From assembly GCF_026230105.1 (NCBI RefSeq), contig NC_079481.1, forward strand, positions 16,137,042-16,201,041: a stretch of DNA of 64,000 bases, in the 5' to 3' direction. Shown in pieces: positions 31,455 to 42,124 of this stretch. Made by a program: the position numbers and the translations under genes. Positions within the stretch are counted from its first letter, which is position 1; each line of letters starts with the position of its first letter. This DNA is from Diorhabda sublineata. Taxonomy: Eukaryota > Arthropoda > Insecta > Coleoptera > Chrysomelidae. The notes under the pieces were generated by a model that was not told the origin of the DNA, searched no databases, and was given only the letters and a program-made list of their open reading frames with translations.

Positions 31455-33995
31455 TTATGCGTTATTGTCATATTTTTTCTACGTATAATCTGCATTTTAC
31501 TGGTGATTTACAATTTGCAATAATCGAACTTATCGCTATGAGAAATAATATTGTACTGAGATTCAGCCTTTGTGGTATATCATTTTCTTGTGTCTTCAAC
31601 TAGGAGTATACTGCATACACTCACATTTGATACTGGCGATGTTCTAGAAAGTTAGAGGTATATTTGAATATGTTACCTCATATTGACCAGTCGTAGAATA
31701 TTAAAAAATATTCCGATGTAGAGTTGTTTTATTGCAAATGCCTAATGTACGTCTAATTCTAGATCTATAAGATTATATAACGTAGACCAATTTTTACGTT
31801 TTTACTACATTCCAGTATTATTAATTTTTCTGATTCCAGATGCCATAGAATTCTGTTATTAATTATCTTCTCAAGAACTAGTGCTAAATTAAACTATTCT
31901 CTCGAGGTATTTTGTACATTTGCTATTTTGATTATTTTTTGTGAATTCCGTAGAACTCTCTAGTGCCTATGAAATTTCCAGGACCTATGGTTTATTAAAA
32001 AGGTCGAATTGAAATCTATAATTTTATCAATTTTAAATTTAATCTTCCATAAGATTTTTGAAACATCACTTAAACAACAAATACTTTCGGGTTATTCGGG
32101 TCTTAAATTTTTGACTATTTCGAAGATATTTTTCCAATTTTAGATTTAAGAAATGCCCACAGCTCGGCGTATTTTGACATAGAACACAGTTTATAGTACT
32201 CCTCAGCATAGAGAACTGGATCTTAATGTTGATGCTTTCAATTTTCTTGCTAACTATTTAAAATAAACCAACAAATTATTTTGAGAAAAATAATTCATAT
32301 TGACATTATCCAGTCCATAAAGTTACTGTCTTTCATATTATTGTCTTAATATGCTTCGTAATAAATTATCAACAATTTAAACAATATCTGGAGGTATACT
32401 TTCAAACTTTTAATTTACGTATTCCATTATAATTAACACTTAAGCAATCTGAACTGTTCCAGTAAAAGAAAACGACAATAAAACTATTTCCGTTTGGAAA
32501 GTTAACAGCAATAATAATTGTGCAGCGTTTTGGTCGTTTTGTTATGGAAATCGCGCGCTAATTATCGGTTTCGCGTCGTCTACGTGCTATATCAATTTGA
32601 CATGTAGCAATTCATGGTTAACTTGGGTTATCATAATAACAGCGAAATGTTATGTCTCACTATAATAGTGGATATTTTTCATTCAGAGGAGTTTTTCGTT
32701 TTCAACGCATAGAAACGAAGTTGAAGTCTGAAACATTCTATAGCATTCGCAGAAAAAAAATACTCTTAATAAAGTTGGAAAATTTCGATACAAAAAAAAT
32801 TTTATAATAATTTGTGCAAGAATGAAGGAAAAATTACTAAAGATTACGAAAATTGTAAAGCTCAAAAGAAAAAGGTTAAATTTATATTGACCAAAGTAAT
32901 AAAGAAACAATGGAAGAACTTTGGAAGATGGTAGAAGACAGTTGAAAATATCAAAAAGTCTTCTTTGATATTGTGAAAACGTTAAGAAGAGCAGGTACTG
33001 TTATATAAATAAAGAATAAATTAGTTACAATGAGTTATAGGCCATTAAAGTTGCGAAATCATACGTATGGCCATGTAGTGTAATTAACGGAATAAATAAT
33101 TCTACACTACTATAAATGGATTTTTCAACAAAAATTTACGATAAAATTTATGGCTTACGAAATATGTAGATTTTTAGATCGTTGTACATACCAAGGAAAC
33201 CGTTTGCCATCAAAAGAGATTCTGAAGAAAATTATCATAAATTGTAATTATCTATTGAAAATGCTTACGGGAGGTATTAAGACAAAATAAAAAATTGCTA
33301 ATTGAACTTCATATTGTCGAACATCGTGTTACTTACATGGGAAAAAATTGAAATGTAGAAAGATTTAGTTGGTTTATACATATAACTACATTTAATAATA
33401 TTTGTAGATTTACTTGCAAGCGCTCCATTAGGCCAGACATCATTGACTCTTACTACCCTTACTACGTTGGAGGTTCAAATCCCTATTAAAGTATATAGAC
33501 AAAGAAGAGAGCTACTTAAAGTGTAGTAACCTTTATTATGATGAATGGTGACAATTAAGTGAATTTATATTTATACTTCAATCTGTTGCTGTATCCATTT
33601 TATTGAAGCCGTTGTCTGGGTTCTGATTTAATATACATTTACCCAAAAACCTCAAGCACAGACTTCTGAATTATGAATTTGAGCATAAAGGTAAATCTCG
33701 GTCAATACGAAATGATTTAAATAGGATTTTTAAAAAGTCATTGTACTGAAACCCTCGAAAATGAACTATTAGTAATTTCTTCCATGAGCATAATTTCTTC
33801 CTGTGTAAGGAGGTTTAATTCACGCAAGTAATTATTTGCTACCCAACACGGAGCGCACAAGTGCTAAAATGCTAATGTACACGCATTAGTACATTATTGG
33901 GGTCAAAAAGGGAATTTGTGTCGAGCTATTTACATATGCAAGTAAAATGTTTTATGAATTGCTCCAATAGGAATATTTCGTGGTTATCGAGTAAA
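31455..33995. other. Long AT-rich stretch without recognisable gene
   Basis: No frame of note in 2.5 kb. A tRNA B-box-like word, ggttcaaatcc, occurs at 33472-33482 but without an A box. A GC-richer patch at 32520-32600 contains nothing that I recognise. Confidence 0.5.
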
Positions 33996-33996
33996 A

Positions 33997-33999
<3 letters not shown>

Positions 34000-34085
<86 letters not shown>
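34000..34085. repeat. (TA)n microsatellite
   Basis: Eighty-six bases of uninterrupted TA dinucleotide, the longest simple repeat in the window. The two overlapping frames with Ile-Tyr repeats come from it and are not genes. Confidence 0.98.
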
Positions 34086-34089
<4 letters not shown>

Positions 34090-34374
34090 TATCAAATTTT
34101 TCACGAATATTGCACAAATAAAACAAATTTTTATCTACAAAATAAACAAAGAATATTCATATTCCATGAATAATTATGGAGATAAATTATCAAAAAATTG
34201 TTACAATTTTTAGACAAAAGCTTGTAAAATCTAAAGAACAAACATGAATTTCAATATACAGAAGAAAATGGGGAATGTTAAGAAAGAGAAGACATGAACT
34301 AGTAGAATACACACAGACAGAACAAATTGACAAAGAAAACAATGAACCTCTCGAGATATTAGAATAAGTAACGA

Positions 34375-35546
34375 TAAAACACGCAAAAAAGATCAAAAAC
34401 AGGAAAGTACCTGGATTAGATAACATACCAAATGAATTATTGAAATACGGAGGACAACAACTAAAGGTAGAAGTTACAAAGTTTTTCAACAGAATACTAT
34501 CAAATAAAGAAATTCTTAACGAATGTAGAAAGAGCATAGCCATTTCTATATTCAAGAAAGGGGACAGGAAATCTCCAGAGAACTATAGAGGTATAACCCT
34601 TCTAAACACAACTATGAAGATTTTTACAAAAATCATTGAAAAAACATTAAATGAACATGTAAACACATAGAACAACAAGGATCAGACAAATAGTTGAAAA
34701 AGTTATAGAATACGGCAATCCCGCGTATATATGCTTCATAGATTTCACCAAAGCATTCGGCAGGGAAGGCTAAGCGACGTAGTAGACATCCTAAAAAAGA
34801 AATACGTACCGAAAACCGTAATAGACATCATAAGACATTTAAACTACACATCCACTCACATATTAGTTAACCAAAACCTGACAGAGGAAATACACCAAAT
34901 GGTATCCGACAGGGAGACTCTTTAAACCCGCAACTGTTTAACCTGATAATGGACGAAATAATAAATCACTGGAAAAACTGAAACCATTGTCATCCCTAAA
35001 GAACCAATGAGATGCAAACTCGCCCTAGAAACTAAAACCATAGAACAGGTAATGTGATTTGACTACCTAGGACACAAATCGTCGCAGACCAGATCAGAAT
35101 AAATGAAGTAAAAGGACAAGCAAACAAAGCCAGCCGAATATCAGGCGCACTCCGGGACATTATCTGGAATGATAGCAGTATGAACAAAAGGACAAAAGTT
35201 AAAATATACAAAGCCTGCGTTAGACAACAACAGAAATGAAAATACTCAGAAAAATATGCGGATACACACTAAGAGATAGAAAGAGAAACACAGACATAAG
35301 ACAAGAATGTGAGGTGGAAGACATAGTCAGATGGAGACGTAAACGTAAAAGAGCTTGGAACGTGGAAGGATGACCAGAAAAAGATTAGCAAAGATCGCAC
35401 GAGACGGTAAACCAGAGACACGACGACCTTTGGGAAGACCTTCAAAAAGAAGGATCTATTCATGGACATCAACATCTCAAGGATGACAAGTTGGAAACTA
35501 AAGGCATAAGGCCTAAAATATGTTAAAGAAGAAGAAGAAGAAGAAT
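34375..35546 (+). mobile_element. RTE-like LINE with AAG tail
   Basis: The plus strand encodes VTIKHAKKIKNRKVPGLDNI followed by PNELLKYGG (RT motif 'KxxKxPGxDxIPxELLK'), then KSIAISIFKKGDRKSPENYR and GITLLNTTMKIF (the 'NYRGIxLLxxxxKI' box). A degraded 'DFxKAF' follows (CFIDFTKAF in frame near 34740), then VVDILKKKYVPKTVIDIIRH. The 'GxRQGD' and YADD region is broken and shortened near 34900-35000. The tail gives RDRKRNTDIRQECEVEDIVR and RMTRKRLAKIARDGKPETRR followed by PFGRPSKR. It ends in a short (AAG)n run at 35524-35546, the 3' tail that marks the insertion end. Many frameshifts; no endonuclease domain. Confidence 0.93.
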
Positions 35547-35896
35547 TCTTTGCTCACCTTCCATTGCATAAATTTTAGTCTATTTCTTCAAATAATAGGT
35601 GGAAGAAAGTGGGAACCTTGTTATAAAAAATTGCATTTGAGTCCGGTTCTGCTTAGCCGATTTTCAAAAACTTGATGCTGTTTGAAAGAGCTTTTGTTCG
35701 TAATACAAAATATTCAAATTCTTAGCAACGTGAATGATAGAAGGCATTATTTCGAATATTTTAGATATTGTTATTTCTTTTGACAAAATTAAATAGAAGC
35801 ATGAATGTTTTAGTAGATCTTTCAAAAGTAAACATTAAAACTTTCATTAGTTAAGAATGTTATATTTGTTTGCAAGTGATCTATAGTTTTTGCTAG

Positions 35897-36133
35897 TTGA
35901 AAGGAAAATTCGTAAGAAGCGCGCGTGAAGAGGATTTGAAGGATTGTAGGATACTAATTACAAAAGGAGAAAAGATCATCTTCTCAAGGGGAGAGTGGCT
36001 TATTAGATTCTACAAGGTAGCCGCAAAGGGCAATGTTATAAACAGAGTTCAAAAAATCAGACTTGAGGGCGAACATGTAGTTAAAGTAACCATAGTAGAG
36101 CTTGGAATGTATGAGAGGTCTGTAAACTCCTAG
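35897..36133 (+). CDS. Unidentified 78-codon frame, coding-like
   Basis: ATG-like start with KGKFVRSAREEDLKDCRILI, then RGEWLIRFYKVAAKGNVINR and VQKIRLEGEHVVKVTIVELG. Charged residues alternate with hydrophobic ones in an amphipathic pattern, and there is no low-complexity run, which is unlike the shadow frames around it. I do not recognise it and see no neighbour that explains it. It could be a fragment of a retrotransposon gag-like or accessory protein. It is not claimed as a functional gene. Confidence 0.3.
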   Translation: MKGKFVRSAREEDLKDCRILITKGEKIIFSRGEWLIRFYKVAAKGNVINRVQKIRLEGEHVVKVTIVELGMYERSVNS

Positions 36134-36139
36134 GAGTAT

Positions 36140-36850
36140 AGTTTCGTTGGAACCCCATTGAACATGACTGAGGGTTATAACTATGTTAAGCATTTTTAGA
36201 GATATACATTTCATATTTGATCTATTTCACGATCATATTATGTCAATAATTACAATGAAAAAACTAATATGTTACTGTCATCCAATACTCGTATATAAAT
36301 AAAACTTTCATAGAACTACAAACCTTCATCTAAAGTTCATAATGAATAAAGTGAATTTCTAATGGAACAATGCGATGAAATAAACCCGTTTTCTTCCAAG
36401 CGAACAGTTCTCCCAATATTCGTAGTCAGCTCAAAAGGGAACTTTCCGAATCGTTAATCGAATTATACCCGAAAATTTGATTTTCAGGTCACACATTCGA
36501 CAAACACATGACCAATAATCATCCAGTTTTCCATATTGTCTGGTTTCAATGTTTGGTTAGATGATTTAGTGTAATACTCATCCTGTCAAAATCACTGAAC
36601 GGAGCAATGAAAGAAAAACAATCATCGTAGCCGGAACATTCCATAAATACACAAAGAAGAATTTGATAAATTATTATTTATGAACAGTGTATTTGACGAT
36701 CGTTGAATAATGCTTTGAAAAACTTTAAAAAATGAGTAAATGCGTTAGAAGGTGCAATATAGTGAAGGTATTATTCGCCAAATTAACAATTTTCTGTAAG
36801 AAATTAGATTTTACGAATCTTGTATGGAATTGTATGACTCGCGACTTATT
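36140..36850. other. No recognisable gene
   Basis: AT-rich with short frames only. Confidence 0.5.
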
Positions 36851-36853
36851 ATT

Positions 36854-37990
36854 ACAAGGATGGTCCCAGAAGTACCTGGCCTGAGCAAGAGATAGCGGTA
36901 GTTGAAAAATACCATTGTATTAGTACAGAACCTATACAGCATATGCTTCAAGTTTGTAGACGCCACGTTGTTTAGTATTTATTTGGCATCCATTAATAGT
37001 GAAAGTTTTCAGGGAATTTGGAAACATGGGAAAAATTGGTTATCGTTATGTGATACTTTTATTTAAAAGGCTTAAGCCCAATCAATATAAAAGCTGAACT
37101 GAATTCTACTCTAAGTGAGACTGTTCCTTCGTTATTAATAGTGAAATATTGGGTAGCAGAGTTTAGACAACATCGTACGACATGCGAAAACCAGCCTCAC
37201 AGTGATCGACCAAAAGAGGTGACGACTCCAGAAATGTTGAAGAAAATCCCCAAAGCGACACTAGATGATCGTCGACTGAAAGTGCGCGAGCTAGCAGATG
37301 TAGTAGACATTTCAAAAACTGCGTTACATCGCTTATTAACTGAAAATTTCAACATGAGAAAGCTGTGCGCAAGTTGGGTGCCGCGTTTGCTCAAAATGGA
37401 ACAAAAACGACGACGTGAAGATGTTTCCATAGAGTGTTTGGCAATATTTTACAGAAATAAAGCCAAATTTTTACGCTGTTTCATAATCATGGATGAAAAA
37501 GGAGAACTGGCTCCAAATAAGGAAAAGACCGTTCCATTTGCAGACGAGGTCATGGTGTTGGTTTGTTGGGATGCGCGTGGGATAATTTTCATTGACTATG
37601 TTGAAATAGGAAAAACTATCAACGGTAAGTATTATGCGAACTTATAGCAACATTTGATCGAAGATATCAAGCAAAAACGGCCGATTTGGCTAAGAAGAAA
37701 GTGTTGTTCAATGAAGACAATGCACCAGCTCACACATCCGTTATTGAAACGCCACAATTAATAAAGTTGGAATTGCTACCTAGACGTATTGTATCCTAGA
37801 CGGCAGATTTAGAACCCTCGGATTATTTCGGGTACCCAAAGTTGACATAATGGCTCTGTGGTTAAAGATTTTCTATCAATGAAGAGCTGATGTCAGAAGT
37901 AAACGACTGTATTGAAAAGATTGTCGATTCTTATTATAAAAAGGGTAAGCCGCTGGAGAAAATATGTATGGATAGAGTAGGGTTCCAGAT
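36854..37990 (+). mobile_element. mariner, nearly full length, DD34D spacing kept
   Basis: The 5' terminal repeat caaggatggtcccagaagta follows a TA. The ATG at 37026 gives MGKIGYRYVILLF, shifts once near 37075, then INIKAELNSTLSETVPSLLI, VKYWVAEFRQHRTTCENQP, RRLKVRELADVVDISKTALH, LCASWVPRLLKMEQKRR, and FIIMDE with the first catalytic Asp. A short deletion follows, then VMVLVCWDARGIIFIDYVEI and GKTINGKYYANL with a stop. Further on FNEDNAPAHTS carries the second Asp and ADLEPSDYF the third; counted through one in-frame stop they are separated by 34 residues, as in mariners. The C-terminal end is weak and the 3' repeat is missing. The element is inactive: at least one frameshift, two stops and a deletion. 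Confidence 0.95.
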
Positions 37991-38084
37991 GTAAGAGTAG
38001 CCCACTCTATACTTTAGTAGTCAAGGAATGAATGTGAAGATCCCCGCCAAGGAGTTTTTTTTCCGGTGGAATTAATTTTCGTGG

Positions 38085-38219
38085 GAGAAGGTTTATCGGT
38101 GGAAAAGTACAGTATAAAACAGGTTAATTAAGTTATTAGATTTTAGTTCACCCTCAGTCTCTGAATACGATTACTTGGTTATCGAAACGCGGGTCAGAGT
38201 GTTGGTGTAGTGGTGGTGT
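38085..38219 (+). repeat. Palindromic MITE, centre and right arm (copy E)
   Basis: It matches the right half of the 20153 copy: gtataaaacaggttaattaa, ttagattttagttcacc, acttggttatcgaaacgcg and gtgttggtgtagtggtggt. The left arm is missing and the end is truncated. Confidence 0.75.
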
Positions 38220-38629
38220 CAAGAATCAATAAATTTTTGTTCATATCTCACTACCTTCTTTTTGGGATTTATCAAAATCTGACTTACTATCCTTACTGTA
38301 AGTATGCTATTCGTAAATTTCTTCTCAACTCACAACGTCAATAAAAAAATCTTATCAAACTAATGACAGAATGCATAGATAAGTCAATTACATATATTTC
38401 GAATCGACAAGGCATTCCCGGGGATTCCCGAGTAAGTACAAAAACAAATAATAGAATGTCGGTAAAATAGACATCAACCGAAATAATCTACCATTAACAC
38501 CAACTTTAAAGCAGATAAATAAAAAAGTTACAAATTAATAAAATATATGACGCTAGCATCTTAAATAAAAAATTATAGCTTTTGAGGCATAAACCAAAAA
38601 ACTCCGAAAAACTGTGAGTCTGCAGTTAA

Positions 38630-38830
38630 AACTGTTGGGTTGATGATAGCACTGCTTCATCACCAAAAGTCGAAGCGAGTTGATCGGCACTGTAAATTTA
38701 CAGTTAAAACTGTTGGATTGGTAGCACCGATTCATCACCAAAAGTCGAAGCGAATTGGTAGCACTGATTCCTCACCAAAAGTTGATCGGCACCCTACTGT
38801 TGGTTTAATTCACTTAATGACGGCAACCCT
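38630..38830 (-). repeat. Mariner 5' coding region in short tandem copies
   Basis: Two to three imperfect copies of a roughly 40-80 bp unit contain ttcatcaccaaaagtcgaag, and two contain cagttaaaactgttgg. The minus-strand reading resembles the start of the mariner at 4740-5272 (IKPTV.., a conserved Leu/Asn-rich start). The unit is thus mariner-derived sequence that has been locally duplicated. Confidence 0.55.
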
Positions 38831-39014
38831 ATGACGGTACTTTGAAGAATATTAATTCGGAATTTATGTTATCTTTTTACTTCTATTTCAATGAAATAAA
38901 TCAACAGATTTTCTAATCACACCTCGTATTGTCACAAATAAATTCTGAACTCTGAAATTTAGTATCGTAAAGTGATATAAACCAACTGAATAAATCAACT
39001 TGACAAAAGAAGAA

Positions 39015-39400
39015 AAAGTTTCTAAATCCATCGCTGCAAAAGAACGCAAAAAAGTTGAATTGACTTGAACATTGAAATTTTAAATATTTAAAATAGTTGT
39101 GCCATTTTTACGACTTGACTTCTTCATTGGCACAAAAGTTACTGACAGAAAAGAAAAGTATTTTTCAATTGTCGTCTATTGTAAATTGGTACCCTGACTT
39201 GAATTCGTATTAAAGTTTGAAGAAACAAAGAATTCCTCTTTAGAAAGTTTGTTTTATGCTACAAAAATGTAAATGGCAGGAACTAGATTCAATATTTTTA
39301 TCTGTTTTAATCTATGCAAATGAAATAACTATGCAAAATGGAAAAATGTTGGTTGAAAAGACTGGGTCATAAACGCTGTTTAAAACGTATTATAAAAAAT
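39015..39400 (+). repeat. Dispersed repeat, partner of 6620-6995
   Basis: It aligns with the reverse complement of 6620-6995 over its length (see that entry). No frames. Confidence 0.6.
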
Positions 39401-39499
39401 AGGAATTATATACAGAAATCCAGAGGCGGTTTATTCAAAGTAGTTGAGAATTAATTGTAATAGTGATACTTTCTTGTTTTCATTTTTGTCCACCACATG

Positions 39500-39985
39500 C
39501 TAAGCGACATATTATGAATTTCAGACCCACTGTTGAAGCTCATGAAGTTTTGCATTAGCTTATCGAAGAAGCGAAAAAACTGGATTGAATCATTAGAAGC
39601 ATTTATTGCGTTGGTATACGTTCGAGGATCATATAAATGTAGAAGGATATCTTATGGTTCTATGGAGTTGTAATCGGCTAGACGCAAAAATTACTATATA
39701 CGAACGCCTGAAAAATGACAAACATTTAAAGCTGCATTCTATGTTACAAATTCAATAAGTTTATTATGCTTTACAGGAATTTTTTATCAACAGAAGCATA
39801 AAATTTGAATAAAAGATGAATGAATACCCAATTAAATTTGATATAAAATTCTGGATACTAGGAGGCGCTGAGTCAGAGTATACAACTCGTTACCATATTT
39901 AGGAAAAAATCCAGCAGCTGAAAGTCTGACTGAGAATGATATTTGGTTATATAAGCATCAAACATTAAAGGAGGAATATCGAATA
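39500..39985 (+). mobile_element. piggyBac-type transposase remnant
   Basis: The plus strand gives LEAFIALVYVRGSYKCRR, then LWSCNRLDAKITIYERLKND with KHLKLHSML, matching the piggyBac block 'LWS..xxxFLRFDxKxTRxERLKxDK'. Next is IKFDIKFWILGGAESEYTT, matching 'KFGIKFWxxxDxExxY', and LGKNPAAESLTEND, matching the 'PYLGKxxxxxxLxE' block. The stretch that normally holds the first catalytic Asp and its surroundings is shortened, and the C-terminal Cys-rich tail is absent. Several frameshifts. No TTAA-flanked ends were found. Confidence 0.75.
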
Positions 39986-39989
39986 TCAC

Positions 39990-41475
39990 TAATGATATAG
40001 CATATCAGATAAAAGCCTACCTCTCACACCCACTCTACACGCTCTTCGTCGATCGTCAGTGCTGCAGAATTTCTACGGTTTCTCTGCAACCTGTTGAACC
40101 GGTTCCCCAGCCAATTGGCTAACGATACCCGCCCGCCCCCTTTTAAATTTAAAATAAACTTCTCGAAAAATCAAAAAAGCCAAACCGAAAAGGACCGTTT
40201 TTACTTGCAAGCTCGCTTTTCGTTTTCTTCTAGACAAAAATTCTAGATCTTCGTTTTTCCTTCTCCAGAAAAGTTAGCAAACACAACCCAACGCAACCAC
40301 CACAACCCCGCTCCTGCAAAGGAGCAATGCTACATCAGGGCTCACTCGAACAAATCCTCTTCCTATAAAAAATGTTTCTTGTCTTACCAAATTCTATCCA
40401 ACGAATATCTCTTTCTCTTTCCAATGAATTTGGCAAAATGTTTCAAAGCAACGATTTTAGGAACAAGGGATAAACACTGGACGAAGATTCGTGTTGAAGT
40501 AAGAAAAGTAAAGAAAAGACACGAGAGTATTGCACAAAGAAGACAGTACTTTGACGTTATATCAAACAAAATATGATCACTATGCATTATGAGTTTGATA
40601 TTAAATTCTCAGATAAAAAGACAGTACATTTTTATAACAACACTAAGTAAAGGTATTTCATAACATTATTGATTTGACACTCATAAACTTGGGTAACAGG
40701 TAAAAAACTTGGGCGCCATATGTTTTTGCAGAAACTTGTACAAGAAATTCGAAGATCTTAATGCCAAACGAAAAGACCTGCAGAGTTCGGAGAAACGCAG
40801 CCTGTGTAAGTAAGTAAGACGTAAGTGACAAACACCAAGTGAACACAGCCTATCGATAAATGTTAAGTTTGTCTGGAAATAGCTTTCACTTAATTTACTT
40901 GAGAAATTATCACAGTTGTGAGCTATGCTAACCAATATCACAACGGCATCAACTACTACTGGATGTTAGAGACTAGTTTATATACAGTATAACACTTTCC
41001 AGAATTTTCCATTTGTCGAAAACAAATAAAAAGGCATTCTAAGAAATTATCTGCATAAAAACGACCACAACATAATGTACAGAAGTTATAACAATATAGC
41101 GCAGCCTAACTATTAACATAATAAAACAGGACCGGCTTCACTGTCTATATAAATAAACTAACTCGTAGCAATATTTTTAACTTCTTAACTTGTTAATTTT
41201 TCTATATACTACTGGAATTTTTCTTTGCGTTCGATTTTTCGTATCTTATTTTGAGAGTTTGTCAGAATATCATCTGCGATTTACTCTGTGAATTCTAAAG
41301 AACGAATTCTACTGATCAATACTTATTGAAAAAAAAACTGCTAAAATAAATGTTCGATGTAAACATTTCTACTCACTTTTTAAATTTGTTGTTGAAAAAA
41401 CTATTGCCGGGTCTGTCCTACAACCTTACATTATTTTGTCTACAAATTCGTTTCTCATATGTACAGGAGTATTTA
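39990..41475. other. No recognisable gene; C-rich island
   Basis: From about 40020 to 40330 the plus strand is C- and pyrimidine-rich (cccgcccgccccc near 40128) in an otherwise AT-rich setting, followed by a TATA-like cctataaaaaatg near 40365. Short frames at 40379-40846 show no motif. It may be part of an LTR or a MITE, but I cannot say which. Confidence 0.4.
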
Positions 41476-41479
41476 ATTT

Positions 41480-41850
41480 ATTCAATAAAAAAATCCATGC
41501 TTTTGAATTATGGAAACTGGAAATACATTTATCATCGAGTTGGTATTAAAACATCATCAAAAAGCTGCGGAGCATGGTTTCGCAAAAATTCAATTTATAT
41601 ATTTAAAGACATATGAATCTACTCAATTTTCAAAATTAATCACACCGTCTTGTATAAAATTGAATTCATCCGTAAACAAAACATTTCCAACAAATGTATT
41701 AACATCCTGGATGATTTTCTATATTCATGGCATGTACTTTCTTGATACGAGAGGGGCGAAGAAGCTGCTCCTGGAGAATATTGTCAACATTTGTCTTCGA
41801 CACATTAAATTGAGCTGAGGAACTTGCGTGACAAGCAGACCTTTATATTG
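41480..41850 (-). mobile_element. IS630/Tc-type transposase fragment, second copy
   Basis: The minus strand gives AQFNVSKTNVDNILQEQLLR and PSRIKKVHAMNIEN (second HTH and linker). After a shift comes FVGNVLFTDEFNFIQDGVIN with NFENS, where the first Asp is in T-D-E. A gap follows, then FLRNHAPQLFDDVLIPTR, which normally lies some 80 residues later, just before the second Asp. It is the same family as 28860-29180 and 60655-61055, with an internal deletion. The overlapping plus-strand frames are shadows. Confidence 0.8.
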
Positions 41851-42124
41851 AAAATTGCATGACAGTTTTCTCTGCAATATGTGTTTTTATAGAATATTAT
41901 GAAGGCTCTACACACTCTAATATAAAACTTCTAATTTATCATGAACCATTCACTTTATCAACTTCAAACAGGAAATGTTTTCATTTGTATATCAAATTGG
42001 AACATTTATTTTTGAAATTAAAATATTTGCTTCGTTACAAATGAAGGTTGTTATTATTTAGATTTTTCTCTTCCGAATTTCAACTTCGACTGCGTTAGCT
42101 GCTGGGTATACTCAATAGTTCAGT

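Noticed and set aside
33421..33490. Possible tRNA or SINE because of ggttcaaatcc
   Set aside because: Only the B box is good; no A box, no stems and no acceptor pairing.
33897..34126. Two frames rich in Ile-Tyr repeats
   Set aside because: They are generated by the (TA)n microsatellite at 34000-34085.
34190..34555. 121-codon Cys/Ser/Phe-rich minus frame
   Set aside because: Shadow of the RT at 34375-35546; the plus strand has the KxPGLDNIPNELL motif.
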